DNA of 7,403 nucleotides from a bacterium. Its GTDB lineage: Bacteria > Electryoneota > RPQS01. The notes below the pieces were generated by a model, which saw only the letters and a program-made list of their open reading frames with translations, made no database searches and was not told the DNA's origin. The DNA lies in assembly GCA_028711875.1 (NCBI GenBank), contig JAQTRJ010000098.1, positions 1-7,403 of the forward strand, given 5' to 3'. A program made the translations under genes and the position numbers. Shown here piece after piece: positions 1-5,826 of this stretch; position 1 is the stretch's first letter; every line of letters begins with the position of its first letter.

Positions 1-1008
1 CTCGTAGAGCAGAAACGCCGCGCGCAACGACGCGGGCAGATTGGAACTCATTCCGTCCGTGCCCAGCAGCACCCGATCGCGCGGAAAACGATCCGGATCG
101 CTGTACCCCACCCGGTTGTTGCAATTCGATTCCGCGTTCAGCGCCACCCGCAGACCGAGCCGCCCCGCAAGTTCCAGTTCCGCTTTCGAAAGATGAACTC
201 CGTGCGCGATCAGCGCGTGCTCGCCGAGTAGTCCAAACTCATGCAGGCGCGCCAGCGGCCCCGCGTACCCTCGCTCCCGCGCGTCGCGCGCATCGCACGC
301 GTCCTCCGCCGCATGAACGTGAACGGGAATTTCGGGAGGCTTCACGCTCGCAATTTTTTTCAGCGATTCATCGCCGAGCGTAAACGATGCGTGCAGTCCG
401 AACATCCCGCGGCGGCGCGCGTCGCGTTTCGCTTTTTCGCGGAAGCGAAGATTTTCTTCAATCGCTTCGTCGAACGCTCGCGTCCCGTTTCGGTCCGTCG
501 TTTCGTAGCACAGCGCCGCCGTCAGATGGAACACGTCGAACGCTTCGGCGATCGCGTCCAAACTTCCCGCAATCGCATGCGGCGACGAGTGATGGTCGAA
601 AATCGTCGTGCAGCCGTGCCGCGCCGATTCGAGCGCCGTCACCAGCGCCGACAGTCTGATGGTTTCCGCGTCCAGCGATTCATCCAGCCGCCACCACAAT
701 CGCGCGAGAATCGCCCGAAAGTCTGGCAGCGATTCGCCCAGGGGAATTCCCCGCGCGAGCGCCGAGTACGCGTGGTGGTGCGAGTTTATCAGCCCCGGCA
801 CGGCCAAGCTGTCCGGCAGGTCTATCCGTTCCGCTCCCTCGTATTTCTGCCGCACCGCCCAAGACGCAGCCGAGCCGTCCGAAGCGTCCAGTATGGCTTC
901 GATCAGCCCGTCTTTAATGAATAATTCACAATTACTTCGGAGTGCTCCCCGGCCATCCCACATCCGGCCGACCCGGAGCGTCCTATGTGCCGTCTGCGCC
1001 ACGTCCAC
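1..1008 (-). CDS. ssnA: SsnA-type metal-dependent amidohydrolase (3' end beyond window)
   Basis: The reverse strand is open from the left edge to about 1008 and encodes the first 336 residues of a cytosolic amidohydrolase of the SsnA/chlorohydrolase type (TIM-barrel, metal-dependent hydrolysis or deamination); the substrate cannot be read from sequence. Landmarks in order: N-terminal beta-sandwich segment with MWDGRG, PGLINSHHHAYSAL (metal ligands probably H77 and H79), FDHHSSPHAIAGSLDAIAEA (137-156), CYETTDRNG (167-175), GMFGLHASFTLGDESL, HVHAAED (H230, H232, E235), IAHGVHLS (H269), NAESNCNN and LGTDGMSSN (metal-site D318). These match SsnA closely. The family is about 440 residues, so roughly 100 are missing at the C-terminus. 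The start is uncertain: no ATG lies upstream of M16. GTG at 1008-1006 has AAAGG five bases upstream, and GTG at 1011 or 1002 are alternatives. An in-frame TAA at 1053-1051 bounds the N-terminus. In other bacteria SsnA sits among purine or xanthine-dehydrogenase-related genes; none are visible here. Confidence 0.85.
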   Translation of the reverse strand, partial: MDVAQTAHRTLRVGRMWDGRGALRSNCELFIKDGLIEAILDASDGSAASWAVRQKYEGAERIDLPDSLAVPGLINSHHHAYSALARGIPLGESLPDFRAILARLWWRLDESLDAETIRLSALVTALESARHGCTTIFDHHSSPHAIAGSLDAIAEAFDVFHLTAALCYETTDRNGTRAFDEAIEENLRFREKAKRDARRRGMFGLHASFTLGDESLKKIASVKPPEIPVHVHAAEDACDARDARERGYAGPLARLHEFGLLGEHALIAHGVHLSKAELELAGRLGLRVALNAESNCNNRVGYSDPDRFPRDRVLLGTDGMSSNLPASLRAAFLLYE

Positions 1009-1047
1009 CACTGCCTTTCGCCGACTGCCGAAAAGGAGTACTCCCTC

Positions 1048-1076
1048 AATTTACCATATCTTCCCCAGAGAGGCAA
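1048..1076 (-). promoter_or_regulatory. Candidate sigma-70-type promoter for the amidohydrolase
   Basis: On the minus strand TTGCCT (1076-1071), a 17-nt spacer and TAAATT (1053-1048) give a 4/6 plus 4/6 match to the -35/-10 consensus. Transcription would start near 1041, about 33 nt before the proposed GTG. A perfect 10-bp palindrome, GGAGTACTCC (1035-1044), lies on the predicted start site and could be an operator. This is a motif match only. Confidence 0.35.
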
Positions 1077-1114
1077 GCCCCGTTTCCTCCATTCCCAAGA
1101 GCGGGAAAATGTCC

Positions 1115-1143
1115 TTGACTCCCGCTCGATCTTTTGTTACTTT
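1115..1143 (+). promoter_or_regulatory. Candidate promoter for the 817-residue secreted protein
   Basis: TTGACT (1115-1120, 5/6 match) is separated by 17 nt from TACTTT (1138-1143, 3/6 match). It is the better-spaced of two -35-like sites before the gene; TTGACA at 1237-1242 has no recognisable -10 box at 16-18 nt. Using this site gives a leader of about 180 nt. It stands back to back with the amidohydrolase promoter, in the only gap between the two divergent genes. Confidence 0.4.
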
Positions 1144-1330
1144 AGAAGTGAACGCCTTCGGTTGGGGATTTCACTCCGCCGGATACAAATCAGAGCGAAT
1201 TCTCCGCTGAGGAAGTGGCAGGACTCGCTCCTTTCTTTGACATAACTTCACCACCACATCCACTTTCCTGGCTGCGTCGTGTGCCGGCGGCGACAGCCCG
1301 CGCGCCTTACACCAACCGGAGGGTTCGATC
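1144..1330 (+). other. 5' leader of the secreted protein gene, no recognised element
   Basis: This stretch precedes the ATG at 1331. I see no riboswitch-like architecture and no credible small ORF. Its only clear signal is a strong ribosome binding site, GGAGGG at 1318-1323, seven bases before the ATG, which supports that start. Confidence 0.5.
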
Positions 1331-3784
1331 ATGCGCTCCCGCGTTGCACTTCTGCTTTGCTGTGCTCTCCTCTGGATCGCCGCCACCGGCCTGCCGTCTC
1401 TGGCCCTCAACCGCTTAATGATTGACGGCATTCACGGGCACCAGAATCTCTACGGCCACATTGAAGGCCCCTATCTCCCCGTCGTCTACCCCGACTCGCG
1501 CTTCACCATCTTCGGCGTGGAACGCCTGCCCGTCTACAACATCCTGCTCGAAGGCTACACCACTCAAAGCTACTGGGACTCTATCCTCTTTGAAGTCCCG
1601 CCCGGCGCCGACGTCCTCTACGTGATCGTCACGCCGGAAACACCTTCCCCGCCGCAGCCGCCGATGTATTACCCGTTCATCACGCTGACCCTGCCCGATC
1701 AGTCCAGCATGAGCGGCGCGTACGGATTCACCCATCTCGATGATCCGCCGCCCGGTCAGTATCTCCTGTATATCTCGCATCTGGCGGGAGTCTTTCCCTA
1801 TCTGATCGGAACCGGCCCGCGCGTCTTCGACGTCTATCCGCTCGACGACTACGACGCCGCGCTCGAATTCCACAATGATATGTACGACTACTGGACCGGT
1901 GATCCGCCCCGCCGCTCGGAGGCCGATTTCGCCTCGATCGTTGCCGCCGTGGACGAAGGCATGGGCATCGGTCTTTTCTACGATTGCGGAGAACCGCTCG
2001 CCGACAAACCAATCATCCATCTGCGCGATCTGAGCCATCAGGGCGTTACCGTGCAGGTGGACGTGCCCGGCCGTCTGACGCTGGCCGTTCCCGAGCCGGA
2101 CAGCCGCTGGCCGCTCGAATGGAAAGTGCCGCCCACCGCCGGTGACGTGGAACTCGACTACGAAGTGCTGCTCCGCCGAACGCTGAATTTCCTCTGGTCC
2201 GCGCCCGGCAGCCAAACCGTTGAAAATCGCTCGTGGGCCACGCTCCACGATGCGAAATTGATCTCGTTTCATGAAGGAAAAGGCTACACCATCTGCGAGG
2301 CCGGCACGCTTTCGCCCCTGAGCGATGCCACCGCCGCCGCCGGTCCGACGTTGCCTTTCGCCGAGTCCTTCGCGGCGCTTGACCGGATGATGCGCGCCGA
2401 AGCTCTGAAGGCGGGTCTCACCCCGGAGGAAACCGAATCCTTCTTCGCCCGCTGCAACTGGCCGCTGCGGATTCTCACGCGGGTGACTCGCGAGCCGGGC
2501 CGCATGGCGCTCTATTATCTCGACGGCGAAGACTACGACGCGCTCTTCCCCGTGCAAACCGATCCCGTCCCCGCCGACCGCAAGCGCGTGCTGTGGGTCT
2601 ATTCGTTCCTGCCCGAGCACCTGACCGCGCCTCTCAGCGTCCATCAGCCGTGGGCTTCGCCCGCCGCGTTCTCGCCCGGCGTGACCGGCGAGTATCATGA
2701 ATACGGCGCGCTCCGCGAGACCTACGGCGGCGACGCGCTCGATGAAATGGACGTGTGGGGCTGGCACTTCTACGATGGATTCCTCGAGGATACCAGCAAC
2801 GCCGGCGCCCAGTTCCCCGAATGGGGAACGTGGGGCAGCATTCTCTATCACACTCCCGGACTCAGCCCGCTCGCGGCGGAACTGCTGGCCGGTGTGACCG
2901 AGATCAACGGCGCGTTCACCAGCCCGATCTCCGCGCCCGGCGGTGAAGTGATTATGTCCGGTGACAACGACACCTATTGCACTCCGTGGGAAGCGCCATC
3001 CTGTCCGTTCCCGGCCGGCAGCTATCCGCCCGTGGTCGTCGCCCGCGAGGCGGCCTCCGGCGCGCGCATCATCGCCGCCGGAGATTTCTGTTTCCTCGAT
3101 TCGCTCGCCGATAACGTGCAGTTCGGCCGCAACGTCTGGGATGCGCTGCACAGCGAGCGCACCGAGAATGTTCCCGACATTGATGTGCCCGACGCCATCG
3201 TGGATTTCGCTCTGCTCCCCGGCGAAACCGGTGAGACGATGATGTGGATTTACAATCGCGGTGACGCGCAGATGCAGACGAACTTCATCCGGCCGGAAGC
3301 GGACTGGCTGAACGTTGAAGGCCCCGATCTCCGTTCCATGCCGGGAAACGATTCGCTCGCCTTCACGCTGTATTGGTCGGCGGCGGGCTTGGACCCCGGA
3401 TACTATTACAGCCAGTGGATGCTGATTACGAACGATCCCAACGAGGATACGCTCTACTGGCCGGTGCGTTTGCACGTGCTCGGCGTCGCAGGAGCAGATG
3501 TCCCTTCGTCCGCTCTGCCCGCCGCTTTCGAGCTTAGCCCGCCCTATCCCAATCCGTTCAACGCGGTGACCACAATTCGCTACGGATTGCCGCGCGCCTG
3601 CGACGTGCGGCTCGAACTGTTCAATCTCATGGGACAGAAAGTGGCCACGCTGGTCAACGGTCGTGCGGAAGCGGGCTATCGAAGCGTCCAGTGGAACGCG
3701 CAGAATGTCGCGTCCGGCGTGTACATCTGCGAGCTCCGCGCCGAGGGAAACGTGCTCTCGCAAAAACTTCTGCTGATGAAATAA
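1331..3784 (+). CDS. Large secreted protein with FlgD-like/sorting-type C-terminal tail
   Basis: 817 residues, exported and probably at the cell surface or released; the enzymatic or binding role is unknown. Residues 1-25 are a classical signal peptide (MRSR, hydrophobic core, likely cleavage after SLA at 23-25). Residues 30 to about 545 match no family I can name. Residues around 577-600 (GARIIAAGDFCFLD followed by ADNVQFGRNVWDAL) look like the end of an alpha/beta GATase-like fold, a weak impression. About 613-718 is a beta-rich Ig-like/BACON-like segment (GYYYSQWMLITNDPNEDTLY). From 730 to the end is a FlgD-like Ig tail: YPNPFN at 739-744, then FNLMGQKVATL, ASGVYICELRAEG and KLLLMK at the terminus. 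Such tails are common on exported proteins of FCB-group bacteria, some of them type IX secretion substrates; whether this one is sorted that way is inference. The start is supported by GGAGGG seven bases upstream. The gene stands alone, divergent from the amidohydrolase. Confidence 0.9.
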   Translation: MRSRVALLLCCALLWIAATGLPSLALNRLMIDGIHGHQNLYGHIEGPYLPVVYPDSRFTIFGVERLPVYNILLEGYTTQSYWDSILFEVPPGADVLYVIVTPETPSPPQPPMYYPFITLTLPDQSSMSGAYGFTHLDDPPPGQYLLYISHLAGVFPYLIGTGPRVFDVYPLDDYDAALEFHNDMYDYWTGDPPRRSEADFASIVAAVDEGMGIGLFYDCGEPLADKPIIHLRDLSHQGVTVQVDVPGRLTLAVPEPDSRWPLEWKVPPTAGDVELDYEVLLRRTLNFLWSAPGSQTVENRSWATLHDAKLISFHEGKGYTICEAGTLSPLSDATAAAGPTLPFAESFAALDRMMRAEALKAGLTPEETESFFARCNWPLRILTRVTREPGRMALYYLDGEDYDALFPVQTDPVPADRKRVLWVYSFLPEHLTAPLSVHQPWASPAAFSPGVTGEYHEYGALRETYGGDALDEMDVWGWHFYDGFLEDTSNAGAQFPEWGTWGSILYHTPGLSPLAAELLAGVTEINGAFTSPISAPGGEVIMSGDNDTYCTPWEAPSCPFPAGSYPPVVVAREAASGARIIAAGDFCFLDSLADNVQFGRNVWDALHSERTENVPDIDVPDAIVDFALLPGETGETMMWIYNRGDAQMQTNFIRPEADWLNVEGPDLRSMPGNDSLAFTLYWSAAGLDPGYYYSQWMLITNDPNEDTLYWPVRLHVLGVAGADVPSSALPAAFELSPPYPNPFNAVTTIRYGLPRACDVRLELFNLMGQKVATLVNGRAEAGYRSVQWNAQNVASGVYICELRAEGNVLSQKLLLMK

Positions 3785-3802
3785 TCGCCTGTGAATTCGG
3801 CG

Positions 3803-3901
3803 GTCGGGGCCGATGGCATCGCTCTTTTGTAGTGACACAGCTTGCTGTGTCGTTCCCGTGGTTGCACACGGCAGTGTTTTCCCTTACGCTGTACTGCCGT
3901 G
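3803..3901 (+). repeat. Short array of three GTAG-like hairpin repeats (families E, C, D)
   Basis: Starting 19 bases after the secreted-protein stop, three modules follow each other. E0 (3803-3824) begins GTCG and folds CGAT-GGC-ATCG. C0 (3829-3851) begins GTAG and folds perfectly as GACACAGC-TT-GCTGTGTC. D0 (3858-3879) begins GTGG and folds ACAC-GGCA-GTGT. Module starts are 26 and 29 nt apart with pyrimidine-rich spacers. A longer alternative stem pairs CACGGCAGT (3867-3875) with ACTGCCGTG (3893-3901). The same families recur at 5827-6106, where C1 is followed by D1 at nearly the same spacing (28 nt). The position after a stop codon would also suit transcript 3'-end protection, but no T-tract follows. 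Confidence 0.75.
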
Positions 3902-3987
3902 CGCGGTCGAGCTATTGCCGGTTCTTGAAAGGTCGTCTCGTTGTTGCCGCGGCCGCTGCTTGCGTCTGCCCGGTGCTGGACCCGGAT

Positions 3988-4001
3988 GGCTGTGTCACTA
4001 C
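3988..4001 (-). repeat. Inverted partial copy of hairpin repeat family C
   Basis: On the minus strand, 4001-3989 reads GTAGTGACACAGC, a perfect 13-nt match to the first 13 bases of C0 at 3829-3841. The second half of the hairpin is not conserved here. Together the two copies form inverted termini around about 147 bp, an arrangement like a REP doublet (REPIN). Confidence 0.65.
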
Positions 4002-4015
4002 TCTCGCGCACTAAT

Positions 4016-4035
4016 CCACACGCTCCGGCGTGTGG
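4016..4035. repeat. Perfect 8-bp hairpin with TCCG loop
   Basis: CCACACGC pairs perfectly with GCGTGTGG around a TCCG loop. No T-tract follows on either strand, so it is not an evident intrinsic terminator. It has no GTAG leader and is therefore distinct from the GTAG-led modules nearby. It may be another family of dispersed palindrome. Confidence 0.55.
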
Positions 4036-4139
4036 GAATTGTTGCCGCGGCCGCCTCCGCATCCTTAGCGCGAAAACCTTCTTAGAAGCAGCAGGAGAGC
4101 GTATCCCAAGAATATCAGTGGCGATTTTCCGTGCAATCA

Positions 4140-4171
4140 ACACGGCCGCTCCCCTCGGGGAGCGGCCGTGT
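4140..4171 (-). terminator. Strong hairpin terminator after the response regulator gene
   Basis: Bases 4140-4153 pair without mismatch with 4158-4171 (14 bp, very GC-rich, 4-nt loop). Read on the minus strand the hairpin starts 28 nt after the regulator's TGA (4202-4200) and is followed by TTGATTG. Read on the plus strand it is followed by TGTTTC. The T-tracts are poor, but the stem is long and lies between two converging genes, so it may serve both strands. Confidence 0.6.
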
Positions 4172-4199
4172 GTTTCAGAAGGTGACCGGCTGCCGACGG

Positions 4200-5630
4200 T
4201 CACTTTTCGCTTTCTTCTCGAATCCCGAATTTCTTCAGCCGATAGCGCAGCGTTTCGCGCGTCATCCGCAGGAACCGCGCCGCCGCCGAGGCGTTGTTGT
4301 CGCAGTGCCGCATGGCGATGCGGATCAGCTGCTTTTCCACTTCCTCGAAATTGACTCCGTGCGGCGGAACCTTGATGTCCATTCCCCCGACCGGCGGCGA
4401 CGTCATCGGCGCGGGCGAGCTTTCGGCGGAGACCTCGGGGAAAATCGTCGGTCGGAACCGCGTCTTGATCGCCAGGTCCTGCGGCTGAATTTCGTCCGAC
4501 GTTCCGATCAGCACCGCCCGCTCGATCGCGTTGCGCAATTCGCGGATGTTCCCCGGCCAGTCATAGGAGAGCAGAAGCTGCTGCGCGTCGGGCGAAATCC
4601 GCACGATGTTCTTGCTGAATTCGCGATTGAAATGCTTCACGAAGTGATTCGCGATTTCCAGCACGTCGCGGCCGCGCTCGCGCAGCGGCGGCAGATGGAT
4701 CGTGAACACGTTCAGCCGATAGAACAGATCGCGGCGGAACGCTCCGGCCGCCATCTTCTCGTTCAAGTCGGCGTTGGTCGCGGCGATCAGCCGAAACTGC
4801 ACCGAAATCGTGCTCGTTCCCCCGAGCCTGCGGATTTTTCTCTCTTCGATCACCTTGAGCAGTTTCGCCTGCAGGTTGATCGGCATGTCGCCCATTTCGT
4901 CGAGGAAAAATGTCCCGCCGGTCGCGACTTCCAAGAGTCCCCGTTTGCGCTGCTTGGCGTCGGTGAACGCGCCTCGTTCGTAGCCGAACAGTTCCGCTTC
5001 GAGCAAACTCTCGGGCATGGCCGCGCAGTTCACTTCCACAAACGGCTCTTTAGAATTCGCGCTGGCCAGATGAATCGCGTGGGCGACGAGTTCCTTGCCG
5101 GTTCCCGAATCGCCGGTCAGCAGCACGGTTGCGTACGGAACCGTCGCGACTTTACGCGCGGTGACGATCACTTCCTGCATCTGCGGGCACGAGCCGATCA
5201 GCCGGTCGAAACCGTAGGCCGCTTTGTGATTTTCGCTCACGCGTTCCAGCACAGCGTCTTTCTTTACGTTGGCCAGCGCGCGCTCGATCAGCAGCGTGAG
5301 TTTTTCGAGATTCAGCGGCTTGCCGAGATAATCGAACGCGCCCTGCTTCATCGCTTCCACGGCTTTTTCCGGCGACGCTTGGCCGCTGAAAATCAGCACC
5401 GGATGCGATTCGTTCGCTTCGTGGATGCGGCGGAGCAGTTCCACGCCGTCGTAGGCTCCCGGCAGACCGACATCTATTAAAGAGAGGTCGGGCACGAGGG
5501 CGTGAAACTGCGCGAGTCCCTGCTCGCCGTCGCCGGCCTCGGCCACTTCATAACCCCGGTCTTCGAGAGCCATCCGTATGACTTCCCGGACGTTAGAATC
5601 ATCATCCACGACCAAAATCGTTCCCGGCAT
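4200..5630 (-). CDS. NtrC-family sigma-54-dependent response regulator
   Basis: 476 residues, cytoplasmic. It would be phosphorylated by a histidine kinase and then oligomerise to remodel sigma-54 RNA polymerase with ATP. REC domain about 1-120: acidic cluster D9-D11, phosphoacceptor D53, S82 and K104. AAA+ domain about 143-375: Walker A GDSGTGKE (173-180), sigma-54 contact loop GAFTDA (220-225), Walker B GTFFLDE with D244/E245, candidate arginine fingers R299/R300/R305, and WPGNIRELRN (358-367). A proline-rich linker (about 393-425) leads to a Fis-type helix-turn-helix (about 447-470, ASAAARFLRMTRETLRYRLK). Length is normal for the family. ATG at 5630 is supported by AGAGGAAGG nine bases upstream. 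The contact loop is GAFTDA rather than the canonical GAFTGA. No kinase gene lies beside it, so its signal is unknown; AtoC/ZraR/NtrC-like members cannot be told apart. A sigma-54-like promoter precedes it, suggesting autoregulation. Confidence 0.96.
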   Translation of the reverse strand: MPGTILVVDDDSNVREVIRMALEDRGYEVAEAGDGEQGLAQFHALVPDLSLIDVGLPGAYDGVELLRRIHEANESHPVLIFSGQASPEKAVEAMKQGAFDYLGKPLNLEKLTLLIERALANVKKDAVLERVSENHKAAYGFDRLIGSCPQMQEVIVTARKVATVPYATVLLTGDSGTGKELVAHAIHLASANSKEPFVEVNCAAMPESLLEAELFGYERGAFTDAKQRKRGLLEVATGGTFFLDEMGDMPINLQAKLLKVIEERKIRRLGGTSTISVQFRLIAATNADLNEKMAAGAFRRDLFYRLNVFTIHLPPLRERGRDVLEIANHFVKHFNREFSKNIVRISPDAQQLLLSYDWPGNIRELRNAIERAVLIGTSDEIQPQDLAIKTRFRPTIFPEVSAESSPAPMTSPPVGGMDIKVPPHGVNFEEVEKQLIRIAMRHCDNNASAAARFLRMTRETLRYRLKKFGIREESEK

Positions 5631-5686
5631 ACGCGCCGCCTTCCTCTGAAAAGACCATACTCCTGCTCTGTTATCGGCTCATTTGC

Positions 5687-5702
5687 CGCAAGAGTTGAGC
5701 CA
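5687..5702 (-). promoter_or_regulatory. Candidate sigma-54 (-24/-12) promoter of the response regulator
   Basis: Minus-strand TGGCTCAACTCTTGCG fits the sigma-54 form: TGGC at -24, TTGC at -12, and exactly 10 nt between GG and GC. The start site would be near 5676, giving a leader of about 46 nt. A 5-bp inverted repeat (GTTGA 5694-5698, TCAAC 5705-5709) overlaps the -24 side and could be an operator. It rests on one motif match, strengthened by the downstream gene encoding a sigma-54 activator. Confidence 0.5.
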
Positions 5703-5720
5703 TTTCAACCAAAAACTTTC

Positions 5721-5748
5721 CCCCTCTTTGTGGGGGGACAAAGGGGGG
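5721..5748. repeat. G-rich palindrome with hexa-G loop
   Basis: CCCC-T-CTTTGT (5721-5731) pairs with ACAAAG-GGGGG (5738-5748), an 11-bp stem including one T-G wobble, around a loop of six Gs. Two G6 runs lie 5 nt apart. It sits about 20 bp upstream of the sigma-54-like site, closer than a usual upstream activator site. No T-tract follows, so I do not call it a terminator. Confidence 0.65.
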
Positions 5749-5778
5749 TCTCCTCATGCCAAACAATGAAAAGCTATA

Positions 5779-5807
5779 TTGAATCGGCAACAATCTTGCA
5801 TTATTTT
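5779..5807 (+). promoter_or_regulatory. Weak candidate promoter reading into the hairpin array
   Basis: TTGAAT (5779-5784), a 17-nt spacer and TATTTT (5802-5807) match the -35/-10 consensus at 4/6 each. The region is locally A+T-rich, which raises both promoter plausibility and chance matches. A start near 5815 would transcribe the repeat array. Confidence 0.25.
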
Positions 5808-5826
5808 ACATCTGTTCATTTCCGTC

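Larger units (their letters stand above)
3941..4054 (+). repeat. 16-nt GC-rich direct repeat, two copies 98 nt apart
   Basis: TTGTTGCCGCGGCCGC occurs at 3941-3956 and again, perfectly, at 4039-4054. Each copy contains overlapping palindromes (GCCGCGGC and GCGGCCGC). The second copy follows directly on the hairpin at 4016-4035. The sequence between copies is unrelated, so this is a dispersed element rather than a tandem duplication. Confidence 0.6.

Noticed and set aside
241..1210. Plus-strand open frames of 227 and 200 residues over the amidohydrolase
   Set aside because: Both are antisense to a well-supported amidohydrolase frame with all expected metal-site motifs; their products are low-complexity and basic.
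1237..1242. TTGACA as the -35 box of the secreted-protein gene
   Set aside because: It is a perfect -35 hexamer, but 16-18 nt downstream there is only C-rich sequence with no -10-like element.
1415..3838. 807-residue open frame on the minus strand opposite the secreted protein
   Set aside because: It is the compositional antisense shadow of a G+C-rich gene. Its product is rich in Arg, His and Gly with no signal peptide or recognisable domain, while the plus frame has a signal peptide, strong ribosome binding site and FlgD-like tail.
3829..3851. Hairpin C0 as the intrinsic terminator of the secreted-protein gene
   Set aside because: The 8-bp stem is good, but the 2-nt loop is tight and what follows is GTTCCCG rather than a T-tract. 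The same hairpin recurs in the other array, so it is better explained as a repeat.
4131..5480. 449-residue open frame on the plus strand opposite the response regulator
   Set aside because: The minus frame carries complete REC, AAA+ and Fis motifs. The plus frame is Arg/His/Phe-rich and begins inside the terminator hairpin, so it is a shadow.
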